Shown: positions 26,639 through 36,267, counted from the first letter of the stretch. The stretch: 64,000 nucleotides of DNA from CAZBLP01 sp964492825 (GCA_964492825.1 CAZBLP010000003.1:1-64000); one strand, 5' to 3'. Numbers and translations are program-made. Notes: generated from the letters alone by a model not told the origin.

Positions 26639-27838
26639 TTATTGCTCGTTTTCAATAATCAGAGACATACCCATACCACCACCAACACATAAAGTAACAA
26701 GGCCCAAATTCACCTCTCTCCTTTTCATTTCATGCAGCAAACTGACTAATATTCTTGCGCCTGTGCAACCAACAGGATGACCAAGGCCTATTCCGCTTCC
26801 ATTTACATTTACAATTTCTCTGTTAAGATTCAATGCTTTTTCACATGCAAGGTATTGAGCTGCAAAAGCTTCGTTTAATTCTATAAGGCCAATATCATTT
26901 AAAGTTATACCTGTTTTTTTTAAAAGTTTTTCAGTGGAAGGTACAGGGCCAAATCCCATTATTTTGGGGTCAACTCCTGCAACAGAAAAACCAATAATCT
27001 TTGCAAGAGGTTTTAAACCTAATTCTTTTGCTTTATTTCTTGACATTAAAACAGTTAACGCTGAACCGTCATTTAATCCTGAAGAATTACCTGCTGTAAC
27101 AGTTCCATTTTTTTTAAAAACAGGTTTCAATTTTTGTAAATCCTCTATTTTCAAACCAAATCTTACATGTTCGTCAGTATCAAGTATAAATTCTTTTCCC
27201 TTTTTGTGTATTTTTACAGGGATAATCTCTTCTTTGAATTTACCCTCTTTTATTGCTTTTTCAGCATTATTGTGGCTTCTAAGTGCAATAATATCCTGTT
27301 CTTCTCTTGAAATATTATATTTTTCAGCCAAATTTTCCGCTGTTTCTCCCATTATAATTGGTTCTCCCAATAATCTGCTGCCTGAATATAGCATTTCCCA
27401 CATAGCGTCTGTAAATTCACCATGTTGTAACTTCATTCCCCAACGAGCACCATCAACATAAAATGGTGCATTGCTCATTGATTCCACACCGCCTGCAATT
27501 ATTATATCAGCATCATTGTTGACTATTTTTAAATAACCTATTTCAAGAGCCTGTATTGCTGACGAACATTGCCTTTGAATAGTGCAAGCAGGTACTGTTA
27601 CAGGGAAGTTGGCAAGTAACATTGCAGTTCTTGCGGTATTTGCTTCTGATGGATGCTGGACACAATCACCTAAAATGATATCATCAATGAAATTTTTATC
27701 TAAATTGATTTTATCTGTTATCTCTTTAAGAAGTATTGCGCCAAGTTGAGATGCTTTTAAGTCTTTAAAAATGCCGCCAAATTTCCCAATGGCTGTTCTA
27801 ATTGCTGCAACTATTACAACATCCTTTTTATTTTTCAT
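26639..27838 (-). CDS. acetyl-CoA C-acyltransferase (thiolase)
   Basis: 399-residue thiolase. The acyl-accepting cysteine is in QRQCSSAIQALEIG near residue 90, the catalytic His/Asn region is NEAFAAQ near 343 and VNVNGSGIGLGHPVGCTGAR, and the second cysteine is in TLCVGGGMGMS. It condenses or cleaves 3-ketoacyl-CoA. It follows an acyl-CoA dehydrogenase gene by 12 bases, so the pair forms a beta-oxidation operon under the promoter at 29046-29074. Substrate chain length is unknown. Confidence 0.9.
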   Translation of the reverse strand: MKNKKDVVIVAAIRTAIGKFGGIFKDLKASQLGAILLKEITDKINLDKNFIDDIILGDCVQHPSEANTARTAMLLANFPVTVPACTIQRQCSSAIQALEIGYLKIVNNDADIIIAGGVESMSNAPFYVDGARWGMKLQHGEFTDAMWEMLYSGSRLLGEPIIMGETAENLAEKYNISREEQDIIALRSHNNAEKAIKEGKFKEEIIPVKIHKKGKEFILDTDEHVRFGLKIEDLQKLKPVFKKNGTVTAGNSSGLNDGSALTVLMSRNKAKELGLKPLAKIIGFSVAGVDPKIMGFGPVPSTEKLLKKTGITLNDIGLIELNEAFAAQYLACEKALNLNREIVNVNGSGIGLGHPVGCTGARILVSLLHEMKRREVNLGLVTLCVGGGMGMSLIIENEQ

Positions 27839-27850
27839 ATATAACTCCTT

Positions 27851-29008
27851 CTATAAACTGTTCATTATAATCAATCTTTGAATCTGATTTGTGCCCTCAT
27901 ATATTTGTGTTATTTTTGCGTCTCTCATCATTTTTTCCACAGGATATTCTTTAACATATCCATATCCTCCCAATATTTGAACAGCATCTGTAGTTACTTT
28001 CATTGCAATATCTGATGCAAAAGTTTTGCTCATAGCTGATAACATAATTTCATTTTTTGATAATTTTGTCATATCTTTTGGTGTTCTCTCCAAAACAGCA
28101 GCAGCTTTATATACCAATTGTTTTGCAGCTTCTATTTCTATTGCCATATCTGCAAGCATAAATCCTATTCCCTGATGTTTTATAACAGGTTTCCCAAAAA
28201 CTACTCTTTCTTTTGCATATTCTTTTGCATATTCAAAAGCACCTTCAGCTAAACCGAGAGCTTGAGCTCCAACGCCAGGTCTTGTGAGGTCAAGAGTTTT
28301 CATTGTAATATGGAAACCTTGACCTTCTACGCCAACTAAATTTTCAGCGGGGATTCTGCAATCTTCAAAAATAAGCTCTGAAGTATCTGAAGCTCTGAGC
28401 CCCATTTTATTTTCCTTTTTGCCCACAGAAAAGCCTGGGGTCCCTTTTTCAACGACAAAAATACTTGCGCCTTTATAAGCTCCTTTTTCCTGGTCTGTAA
28501 CAGCATAAACAGTAACTATATCAGCAACTGAGCCGTTTGAAATAAAAATTTTATTTCCATTTAAAATATAGCTGTTACCATCTTTGACAGCTTTTGTTTT
28601 AAATCCTGCAACATCAGAACCGCCTGAAGTTTCTGTTAAGCCGAAAGCTGCCAATGATTTGCCTTCAGCAAGAGAAGGCAGATATTTTTCTTTTAATCTA
28701 TCAGACCCTGCTAACATTATAGGTAAAGTACCGAGCTCCTGAATAAGTAGTAACACACCAACAGAGGCATCTGCTTTTGAAAGTTCTTCAACTGCTACGC
28801 AAAAAGAGAGCATACCTGCTTCACTGCCACCATATTTTTCAGGAAAATCTATGCCGAAAAGGCCATTTTCTCCTAAAATTTTAACCATATCCCAGGGGAA
28901 TTCTTCTTTCTCGTCTCGTTCAATTGCTCCTGGAGCAACTTTGTCTTTGGCTATTCTGCTAACAGTTTCCTGAAGTAGCTTTTGTTCTTCATTTAATTCA
29001 TACTGCAT
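27851..29008 (-). CDS. acyl-CoA dehydrogenase
   Basis: 385-residue FAD enzyme oxidising acyl-CoA to enoyl-CoA. Signatures are FGLTETSGGSDVAGFKT near residue 125 (FAD/substrate), GGYGYVKEYPVEKMMRDAKI near 345, and the catalytic Glu in QIYEGTNQIQRL near 367. Length is typical of short/medium-chain enzymes. It has its own sigma-70 promoter and an adjacent palindrome. Electrons would leave through an ETF not encoded here. Confidence 0.9.
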   Translation of the reverse strand: MQYELNEEQKLLQETVSRIAKDKVAPGAIERDEKEEFPWDMVKILGENGLFGIDFPEKYGGSEAGMLSFCVAVEELSKADASVGVLLLIQELGTLPIMLAGSDRLKEKYLPSLAEGKSLAAFGLTETSGGSDVAGFKTKAVKDGNSYILNGNKIFISNGSVADIVTVYAVTDQEKGAYKGASIFVVEKGTPGFSVGKKENKMGLRASDTSELIFEDCRIPAENLVGVEGQGFHITMKTLDLTRPGVGAQALGLAEGAFEYAKEYAKERVVFGKPVIKHQGIGFMLADMAIEIEAAKQLVYKAAAVLERTPKDMTKLSKNEIMLSAMSKTFASDIAMKVTTDAVQILGGYGYVKEYPVEKMMRDAKITQIYEGTNQIQRLIIMNSL

Positions 29009-29030
29009 TTTATCCCTCCCCTCTTTTAAG

Positions 29031-29044
29031 TGAATAATTATTCA
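29031..29044. promoter_or_regulatory. palindromic operator at acyl-CoA dehydrogenase promoter
   Basis: A perfect 14-bp palindrome TGAATAATTATTCA lies directly downstream of the -10 element, covering the predicted transcription start. It resembles operators of TetR-type fatty-acid repressors (FadR/PsrA class, TGAATGA-like half-sites). The neighbouring LysR-type regulator is another possible binder. Confidence 0.5.
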
Positions 29045-29045
29045 T

Positions 29046-29074
29046 TTAATAGTAAAAAAAGAGATATTTGTCAA
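29046..29074 (-). promoter_or_regulatory. sigma-70 promoter of the acyl-CoA dehydrogenase-thiolase operon
   Basis: On the minus strand TTGACA (29074-29069), a 17-base spacer, and TATTAA (29051-29046). It lies about 40 bases before the ATG of the acyl-CoA dehydrogenase gene and just after the stop of the LysR-type gene. Confidence 0.65.
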
Positions 29075-29086
29075 CTTTTTTAAAAA

Positions 29087-29977
29087 TTAATTAAGTTTCT
29101 TAACAATGTTAAGAGAATATTTAACAAACTCTTCAAGAATTGCCGTAAGATATTTTTTTTTGTGAAGTAATATTTGGAGCTCTCTTTTTATTTTAAAAGG
29201 AATTTTCAATCTAATTAACCTGCGTTTTTCAAGTTCCCTTTTAATGGTCAAAATAGAAAGAGCTCCTATTCCAATGTTGGATTCAACAAGATGTTTTATG
29301 GCTTCAGTTTGACTGACTTCAAGAAAGATATTTATTTTTTTTAACTTGTCGTAAGCTGCTTTTTCAAAAATATCACGAGTTCCCGAACCTTTTTCTCTTA
29401 AAATCCAGTTGGCTTTTTCTAATTCTTCTATAGTGACTTTTTCTTTTCTGGCTAATGGGTTTTCCGGTGATGAAAAAACAACGATTTCATCTTCTAACCA
29501 AGGTATAACATTTACAGAGTTGGAAGTTACAAGACCTTCAACAAATGCTATATCTATTTCAAAATTTAATAATTTCTCAACGATATGCTTTGTATTATCT
29601 ATAACAAGAGCAATATCAACGTCAGAATATGCGGTTTTGAATCTGCCAACTATTTCAGGTAAAACATAATTGCCAATGGTTAATGTGCCTCCAATTGATA
29701 AAAAACCAGACAATGATTTGGTTTTAAAAATATTTTCTATTTCTTCAATTTTCTTTAAAATGGTGTTTGCTTCGTATAAAATTTTTTCTCCGTAATTATT
29801 TAATATTAATTTGTTTCCGACTCTGTCAAAAAGCCTGACACCCAATCTTTTCTCAAAGTCAGATAAAGCCATGCTAACAGCAGACTGAGATAAGCATAGA
29901 TTTTCAGAGGCTTTTTTAATGGTTTTCCATTTTGCTACTTCTGAAAAAATTTCTAAGTATCTGAAAGTTATCTCCAT
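29087..29977 (-). CDS. LysR family transcriptional regulator
   Basis: 296 residues. The N-terminal winged helix-turn-helix (FSEVAKWKTIKKASENLCLSQSAVS, then DFEKRLGVRLFDRVGNK) is followed by a linker helix and a type 2 periplasmic-binding-protein-like effector domain from about residue 90. It lies 78 bases upstream of the acyl-CoA dehydrogenase gene on the same strand, an arrangement that could reflect co-regulation rather than the classical divergent layout. The co-inducer is unknown. Confidence 0.85.
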   Translation of the reverse strand: MEITFRYLEIFSEVAKWKTIKKASENLCLSQSAVSMALSDFEKRLGVRLFDRVGNKLILNNYGEKILYEANTILKKIEEIENIFKTKSLSGFLSIGGTLTIGNYVLPEIVGRFKTAYSDVDIALVIDNTKHIVEKLLNFEIDIAFVEGLVTSNSVNVIPWLEDEIVVFSSPENPLARKEKVTIEELEKANWILREKGSGTRDIFEKAAYDKLKKINIFLEVSQTEAIKHLVESNIGIGALSILTIKRELEKRRLIRLKIPFKIKRELQILLHKKKYLTAILEEFVKYSLNIVKKLN

Positions 29978-30123
29978 AAATAATTAAATACATCAAAATT
30001 ACAAATATTTCAACAAAATTGAAGCATGATTTCAATTCTTTTTAATTGATTTTTTGTGAAAAATAAAATAAACCCATACTAACACTGTTTTATAATACTA
30101 AAAAGATTAAAAAGGAGGGGGAA

Positions 30124-30768
30124 ATGAAAAAAAGAATTTTTTTACTGAGTTTTTTGTTTGTTTTTACTGCATCTTTTATTTTTGCAGGAGAGAAAGGGAT
30201 AGTTACAACATGCTATTCTGCTAAACATCCAATGCCTAAAGTGGCTAAGACTATTACTGCTATTGAAGCGTATAACATGCTTGTGAATCAACCTAATACT
30301 TATCTAATTGATGTTAGGACAAGAGCTGAATATCAGCTGGTTGGGCATTCATGCTATAAAAAAGGCGGCATGATGGAAATGTCTTATAATTTTCCAATTA
30401 AATTCTGGACAGGGAAAGTTGGTAAGAAAAATAAATATTCAAAAGCATTAAATAAAAATTTTCTTGCTGAAATTAAGAAAAAATTTAAAAAAACAGATAC
30501 TCTTATTATCATGTGTAGAAGCGGTGACAGATCTGTAACAGCGTCTAATATTTTAACAGATGCAGGATATAAAAATGTTTATAATGTTATTTATGGTTTT
30601 GAGGGAAAGCCTTTGCAATATGGAAAAAGCAAAATGGAGAAAAAACTAATAAAAAAATATGCTCCATTTTATAATTATAAAGGTAGACTCAACGGTTGGA
30701 GGTCCTATGGCCTTTGCCAAACATACAAAATGGACCCAGATTATATGTATCCGCCAGACTTCAGATAG
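30124..30768 (+). CDS. exported rhodanese-domain protein
   Basis: 214 residues with a signal peptide (about 1-21, ending FIFA-GE). A single rhodanese domain follows: YLIDVRTRAEYQLVGH near residue 60 and the active-site loop MCRSGDRS with Cys131. The enzyme carries sulfane sulfur on that cysteine. Placement outside the cytoplasm and just upstream of a polysulfide/thiosulfate-reductase-type operon suggests it delivers or accepts sulfur for that respiration (inference). GGAGGGG precedes the ATG, and a strong hairpin closes the gene. Confidence 0.82.
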   Translation: MKKRIFLLSFLFVFTASFIFAGEKGIVTTCYSAKHPMPKVAKTITAIEAYNMLVNQPNTYLIDVRTRAEYQLVGHSCYKKGGMMEMSYNFPIKFWTGKVGKKNKYSKALNKNFLAEIKKKFKKTDTLIIMCRSGDRSVTASNILTDAGYKNVYNVIYGFEGKPLQYGKSKMEKKLIKKYAPFYNYKGRLNGWRSYGLCQTYKMDPDYMYPPDFR

Positions 30769-30780
30769 AATTTTTATACA

Positions 30781-30808
30781 ACAAAGGATGCTTTAAAGCA
30801 TCCTTTGT
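30781..30808 (+). terminator. hairpin terminator after the rhodanese gene
   Basis: A perfect 28-bp palindrome: ACAAAGGATGCTTT (30781-30794) pairs with its complement at 30795-30808. Only a short AAATTTTAA follows, so termination on the plus strand may be incomplete. Confidence 0.65.
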
Positions 30809-30942
30809 AAATTTTAACTAAAATTTAATAAATTTTAACTTGACTTTATAAAAAACTTTCGTATATTTAATTATCAAGATAATAATTAGCCATCAAACAA
30901 AATTACTTATATTAATCATATCAAAAAAATCAGGAGGTAAAC

Positions 30943-31166
30943 ATGAAAAAAATAATTTTAAGTATTATCATTACAATTTTTTTAGCAGTATCGGTATTTG
31001 CAGCAAATATTTCAGATTTAATTGCAAAAGGAGACAAAGCTTGTAAAATAGGTAATTTCATGGCTGCCAAAAAATTTTATAAGCAGGCACTTCAAAATGA
31101 TCCTAAAAATGACAAATTATGGAAAAAATATGACAAAGCTTTAAAAATGCTTTATGGCGGTGGTGA
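30943..31166 (+). CDS. exported TPR-like protein, 3' end lost in assembly gap
   Basis: 74 readable residues before a run of N. A signal peptide (about 1-20, VSVFA-AN) precedes one TPR-like helical pair (IAKGDKACKIGNFMAAKKFY, KQALQNDPKNDKLWKKY), and then a Gly-rich YGGG enters the gap. CAGGAGG lies before the ATG. It lies just before the reductase operon and may be a periplasmic accessory factor; that is inference. The stop codon is not visible. Confidence 0.6.
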
Positions 31167-31266
31167 NNNNNNNNNNNNNNNNNNNNNNNNNNNNNNNNNN
31201 NNNNNNNNNNNNNNNNNNNNNNNNNNNNNNNNNNNNNNNNNNNNNNNNNNNNNNNNNNNNNNNNNN
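31167..31266. other. assembly gap (100 N)
   Basis: One hundred N between the TPR-like gene and the molybdopterin oxidoreductase gene. The sequence before it (GGCGGTGGTGA) codes for a glycine run, so a repeat or low-complexity segment may have broken the assembly. Its real length is unknown. Confidence 0.95.
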
Positions 31267-31286
31267 TGTAATCAAAGGAGTCAATT

Positions 31287-33482
31287 ATGCTCACAAGGCG
31301 TTCATTTTTAAAAGCAACAGCTTTATCCACTGCAGCGTTATCAATCTCTCCAGCTCTTCTTAAAGAACTTGAAGCAACACCTGTAAAAAGTGTAGAGCAA
31401 GATTTTTATAAACCTTATGAAAAAGGTAAATGGACATATACAGTTTGCAATATGTGTTTTTGGACATGCGGTATTAAAGTAAAAACTGTTAAGGGGATTG
31501 TAAAAAAAATTGAAGGTATTCCAGGTCATCCACTTAATGACGGTAAAATATGCGCTAAAGGAAATTCTGGAATTGCTGCTCTCTATGATGAGAACAGATT
31601 AAAATATCCTTTAATCAGAGTTGGAGAAAAAGGTAGCAATAAGTGGAAAAGAGTTTCTTGGAATGAAGCATTTTCTCATATTGTAAAAAAAATAAAACCA
31701 CTTTTAGAAAATGAACCAGAAACAATTCATTTAACTTCTCATGGACATGGAGGAGCAAATTTTAAATATCTCATAAGGGCAATGGGTAGCAAGAATATCT
31801 ATGCTGCAAGCTGGACCCAATGAAAGGGTTCAAGAGAAGTGGCATGGCATGTCACATATGGACATCACTTAAGTAGTTTTCCATTATATGATATAGAAAA
31901 TGCAAAGTTTGTTATAAATTTCGGAAGAAATAATTTAGAAGCACTTCAAGTGGGAGAGACCAGAAAATTTGTTAAATTTTTGGAAAAAGGCGGTAAATAT
32001 GTTGTTATTGACCCAAGATTTAATACTACTGCGTCAAAAGCTTATAAATGGTTCCCAATAAAGCCAGGTACTGATTTGGCTCTTGCTCTTGGATTAATTA
32101 GAGTTATTATTAATGAAGAATTGTATGATAAAGAGTTTGTTGAAAAGGTAACTGAAGGTTTTTCCGAATTAAAAGAATTTATAAAAGAGTACTCTGTTTC
32201 ATGGGCATCAAAAGAAACAGAAATACCAGAAAAAGATATTATCAATTTAGCAAGAGAACTTGCTTTATATAAACCTTCTTGCTTTGTTATGCCGCCGAGA
32301 AGAAATGCAAAGTATGGTCTTGAAACTCAGGCAACAAGAGCAATTGCCATATTAAATGCTCTTATGGGAAATTATGCTAAAAAAGGAGGTTTTTTCCTCC
32401 CGTTTAAAAAACGTATTAAGGGCTATCCTCATCCAAGATTCCCGAAAGCTAAAAGAGTTGATGGAGCAGGAGTAAAAGGCAAGTATCCGTTAGGTGACAA
32501 ATATGAAGGTTTTTTAAATTCTCTTCCTGAGTTAACAGAACAAAAAAAAGTTAAAGCTCTTTTCGTTTATGGGACCAATATTCTTGCCAATATGCCTGAA
32601 ACTCCCAAAATAATAGAGATGTTAAAAAATATTCCTTTTGTAATTACAATTGATACAATGCTTACTGAAACTGCTCTATATTCTGATGTTATTTTACCTG
32701 AATGCACATATCTTGAACGAGATGATAATATTAGAATAGGCAGATGGCCATATCCTTTTGTTTCTTTATGTGAAAAAGCTACTGAGCCAATGTATGAAAC
32801 AAAACCTGGTTGGTGGATTGCAAAAAATATTGGTTTAAAACTGGGATTAGACGATTATTTTGATTTTGAAAACATGAAAGAAGTAAATAAAATCAGGCTT
32901 AAAAGGTCAAAAATTAGTTATAACAAATTAAAAAAACATGGCTTTATTGAATTTAAAAATTTCCCATTATACGAGTATGATCCTGAAATGCTCTATTTTA
33001 AAACTCCATCAGGTAAAATTGAATTATTTTCCAAAGAATTTGAAGAGAACGGATTCCCTCCTCTTCCTGAATACAAAAGAGCACCTCAGCCACCAAAAGG
33101 TACTTTAAGATTAACTGTAGGAAAAGTTTCAATGCATACACATGCAAGGACTCAAAATAATAAATGGTTAATGGAGCTATATCCAGAAAATATGGTTTGG
33201 GTTAATCCTAAAGATGCTAAAAAATTCAATATAAAAAATGGTGATTTTGTCAGGCTTGTGTCAGGTAATGTGAGAACTGACAAAGCAAGAGCTTATGTTA
33301 CTGAACGTATTAGGCCGGGCATTGTATTTGCATCACATGGTTTTGGAAGGCTTTCAAAAGGTTTTATAAGATCTTATAGAAAAGGGGTCTATGATAATCT
33401 GTTGATGAACAAACCTACTTTTGATCCTATTTCTCATGCACATGGTTATGAAAATACATTTGTTACAATTGAAAAAGCTTAA
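31287..33482 (+). CDS. selenocysteine-containing molybdopterin oxidoreductase (PsrA/PhsA-like), UGA at codon 179
   Basis: 731 residues if the TGA at 31821-31823 is read as selenocysteine; both halves are in one frame and belong to one family. A twin-arginine signal (TRRSFLK) exports it. A [4Fe-4S] motif CNMCFWTCG...CAKGNSG lies at about residues 53-95. The Mo-ligand region reads AASWTQ-U-KGSREVAWH, so Sec179 takes the place of the ligand cysteine. The C-terminal molydopterin-binding domain (about 600-720) includes GKVSMHTHARTQNN. RBS AAAGGAG precedes the ATG. With the NrfD-type and FeS subunits downstream and a rhodanese upstream, polysulfide or thiosulfate reduction is likely, but other oxyanions are possible. 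Confidence 0.85.
31839..31855 (+). promoter_or_regulatory. SECIS-like hairpin of the PsrA-like gene
   Basis: A 7-bp stem (31839-31845 with 31849-31855, one G-U pair) closes a GGC loop, beginning 16 bases after the TGA. A short apical loop with G at its first positions, at this distance, is what bacterial SelB needs to decode UGA. Confidence 0.7.
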
Positions 33483-33497
33483 CTTCAGGAGGCAACA

Positions 33498-34700
33498 ATG
33501 AAAATAAAATTTTCAGATTTTGTAAATATAAATAATTTAAAAAATATTAACAAACTATGGACAGGATTTTGGTTCTTAATACTTCTTGTTGGTGGTTATG
33601 GGGCATTATATGCTATTTTTAAAGGACATCATTATGCATATAATGTAACTGACAAAGTGCCTCTTGGTTTGCTATTATCAACTTATGTGTTCTTTGTTGT
33701 TACATCTACAGGGTTATGTCTTGTGTCTGCTATTGGGCATGTTTTTGGTGTAAAAAAGATGATGATATTTGCAAAACGTTCTATTTTTATGGCAATAGTA
33801 TGTCTTTTGATGGGATTTGCCACAATAGCAATAGAGCTTGAGCATCCTTTCAGGCTTTTTACATGGGGTATTATTTCTCCGAATTTAGATTCTCCAATTT
33901 TATGGATGGGTATCCTATATTCATTTTATCTTGTATTTATGATTCTTGAATTCATATTTTTAACCATAGAGAATCATAAAAAAGCACATCTTTTTGGTCT
34001 GCTTGGAGTGATATCTGCTGTTTCCGCTCATTCAAATCTCGGAGCTGTATTCGGGTATCAACTTGCAAGACCTTTTTGGCATGGACCTTTGATGCCTGTT
34101 TATTTTATTATGTCAGCCATGCTTTCAGGTGCAGGATTAATTCTGATTATTTATATTCTTCCAAAATTTTTTAAAAAAGAATCTTTTACATTAGAGGAGA
34201 AAGAAGGAATAGATATTTTGTCAAAAATATTTTTATTTTTGCTTTTTATATACATATTTTTTGAAGCATGGAAAATACTTGTTGGTATTTATGGAGAGCC
34301 ACCTCATGAATATGAAGCAATCAAAGCTTTTATTAGTGGAGAGTATGCAGGTAATTTCTGGATCTTCGAAGTATTTATAGGTATTATTATTCCTACATTA
34401 ATTCTTTTAATACCAAAATTTAAAACAATCTCAGGATATTTAATTGCAGGCTTATTAAACTTAATCGGAATTTTTATTATTAGATATGATCTTGTTGTTG
34501 GTGGACAAATAGTACCATTGAGGCTTAAAGAAATTCCAGTTACAATTTACAGATTTTCTGAGCTTCATCAATATAATCAATATTCTCCGTCAATTTATGA
34601 GATAATGATTGTATCTGGTGTTATTGCTCTTACAATTATTTTATATACTATTGCAGATTCTGTTTTAAATTTTAAGCTTACTGAAAAGCATGGGGGCTAA
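33498..34700 (+). CDS. NrfD/PsrC-type membrane subunit
   Basis: 400-residue polytopic protein with about nine or ten hydrophobic segments. Family marks include GLCLVSAIGHVFGVKKM near residue 75, MGFATIAIELEHPFRLFTWG near 105, SAHSNLGAVFGYQLARPFWHGP near 180, and IIRYDLVVGGQIVPL near 325. It should exchange electrons between menaquinone and the periplasmic FeS subunit. It lies 15 bases after the catalytic gene and overlaps no other reading frame except the next start region. Confidence 0.85.
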   Translation: MKIKFSDFVNINNLKNINKLWTGFWFLILLVGGYGALYAIFKGHHYAYNVTDKVPLGLLLSTYVFFVVTSTGLCLVSAIGHVFGVKKMMIFAKRSIFMAIVCLLMGFATIAIELEHPFRLFTWGIISPNLDSPILWMGILYSFYLVFMILEFIFLTIENHKKAHLFGLLGVISAVSAHSNLGAVFGYQLARPFWHGPLMPVYFIMSAMLSGAGLILIIYILPKFFKKESFTLEEKEGIDILSKIFLFLLFIYIFFEAWKILVGIYGEPPHEYEAIKAFISGEYAGNFWIFEVFIGIIIPTLILLIPKFKTISGYLIAGLLNLIGIFIIRYDLVVGGQIVPLRLKEIPVTIYRFSELHQYNQYSPSIYEIMIVSGVIALTIILYTIADSVLNFKLTEKHGG

Positions 34701-34701
34701 A

Positions 34702-35283
34702 ATGGCTAAAAATAAAAGAAATTGGATAATGTTAATAGAAGAAGATAAATGTGTGGGATGTTTTGCATGTATGGTGGCTTGTAAAGCTGAAAACGATGTT
34801 CCTGACGGAATTTTTAGAAACTGGGTAGTGGAATTTTCAAAGGGAAAATTTCCGAATCTGTTTGTTAAGTTTCAGCCGCAGCAGTGCAATCATTGTGACA
34901 ATGCCCCATGTATCAGAGCTTGTCCCACAGGTGCCTCTTTTAAAAGAGAAGACGGCATAGTAAGAATAGATGAAAGAAGATGTATTGGATGTAAACTATG
35001 TATATCAGCATGTCCTTATGATGCAAGATATTTGCATGAAGAAAAAGGAGTTGTAAATAAATGTACATTTTGTGTCCATAGATTGGATTATGGTATGAAG
35101 CACAACAATATGAAAGATTTTTTACCAGCATGTGTTGAGACATGTCTTGCAGGTGTTAGAACATTTGGAGATTTAAATGACAAAAATTCAGATGTTTATA
35201 AGAAATTAAATTCTAACGATTATTATGTTTTAAAAGAAGAGCAGGGGACAAAACCAAGAGTTTTTTATATTAGGAAGAAATAA
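34702..35283 (+). CDS. four-cluster ferredoxin-like electron transfer subunit (PsrB-like)
   Basis: 193 residues with four cysteine groups: CVGCFACMVAC, CNHCDNAPCIRACP, CIGCKLCISACP, and CTFC...CVETC. These bind four [4Fe-4S] clusters linking the NrfD-type quinone subunit to the molybdopterin subunit. The ATG at 34702 is favoured over 34690 because a GGGGG stretch lies 5-10 bases before it and the conserved region begins soon after. Gene order is catalytic, membrane, FeS, not the A-B-C order of Wolinella psr. Confidence 0.85.
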   Translation: MAKNKRNWIMLIEEDKCVGCFACMVACKAENDVPDGIFRNWVVEFSKGKFPNLFVKFQPQQCNHCDNAPCIRACPTGASFKREDGIVRIDERRCIGCKLCISACPYDARYLHEEKGVVNKCTFCVHRLDYGMKHNNMKDFLPACVETCLAGVRTFGDLNDKNSDVYKKLNSNDYYVLKEEQGTKPRVFYIRKK

Positions 35284-35484
35284 AATATATGATTTTACTG
35301 TATTATACATAACAATTTTAATTCAAACCCTAATTTTGCTAGTCAATTAAATCTTCTAAAAAGTAGCTGTTCTCTAATAATTTTAATATATTTTTCATTT
35401 TTAAATCTTTATATCATTTTACTGGTAATTTAAGTCATTTTATATTATTATATTCCAAATTTTGTAAATTAAGGAGGAGTAAAA

Positions 35485-36267
35485 ATGAATTATGAGTTTT
35501 TAAAAGTGGAATTAAAAGATTCTGTAGCTTTGCTAACATTAAACAGACCTGAAATAATGAATTCCCTGAATTTTGGTTTACTAAAAGAACTTAATCACTT
35601 TATTACAGAAGCAAACTTTGAGAAATCCATTAGGGTAATCATAATCACCGGAGCGGGAGAAAAAGCTTTTTGTGCAGGAGCAGACCTTAAAGAGCGTAGA
35701 ACAATGCCACCTGAAGAAGTCAAGCGATATATTTTTACAATTAGAACGACTTTTACAGCAGTTGAATATCTTCCCAAGCCTGTTATTGCAGCAGTGAATG
35801 GAATTGCTCTTGGCGGTGGCACAGAATTGGCCCTTGCTTCTGACATAAGAATAGCATCTTCAACAGCTACAATGGGCCTTACTGAAACATCTCTTGCAAT
35901 TATTCCAGGCGCAGGAGGAACCCAAAGGCTTGTTAGAGCCGTTGGCAAAGGAAAAGCCAAAGAGCTTATATTCCTTGCAAAAAGAATATCTGCAGCTGAA
36001 GCATATGAAATAGGGATGGTTAATAAAGTTGTTGACCCTGATCAACTTATTGACGAAGCAATGGCAATGGCAAAAAAAATATGTGAAAATGGACCACTTG
36101 CAGTAGAGCAGGCTAAAATGTCTATTAATTATGGCAGTGAAACAGATATTTATACAGGACTTGCTTTTGAAACACAGTGTTATAATAACCTTATTCCAAC
36201 AAAAGACAGACTGGAAGGTCTTCAGGCATTTAAAGAAAAAAGAAAGCCTCAATACAAAGGTGAATAG
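35485..36267 (+). CDS. enoyl-CoA hydratase (crotonase family)
   Basis: 260 residues. Oxyanion-hole segments are AFCAGADLKERR near residue 62 and NGIALGGGTELALASDIRIA near 105; the two catalytic glutamates are in LGLTETSLAIIPGAGGTQRL near 130-150. It hydrates enoyl-CoA, most simply crotonyl-CoA to 3-hydroxybutyryl-CoA, downstream of the glutaconyl-CoA decarboxylase encoded next to it. A ring-hydratase role is less likely because a better candidate is at 60547. AAGGAGGAG precedes the ATG. Confidence 0.88.
   Translation: MNYEFLKVELKDSVALLTLNRPEIMNSLNFGLLKELNHFITEANFEKSIRVIIITGAGEKAFCAGADLKERRTMPPEEVKRYIFTIRTTFTAVEYLPKPVIAAVNGIALGGGTELALASDIRIASSTATMGLTETSLAIIPGAGGTQRLVRAVGKGKAKELIFLAKRISAAEAYEIGMVNKVVDPDQLIDEAMAMAKKICENGPLAVEQAKMSINYGSETDIYTGLAFETQCYNNLIPTKDRLEGLQAFKEKRKPQYKGE

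Noticed and set aside
31839..33482. A separate molybdopterin protein starting after 31823
   Set aside because: It would lack the signal peptide and [4Fe-4S] motif and has no ribosome-binding site; the TGA is at the metal-ligand position.
35299..35309. TGTATTATACA palindrome upstream of the crotonase gene as a further TyrR-like site
   Set aside because: The half-sites are separated by one base instead of six, so it does not fit the motif.
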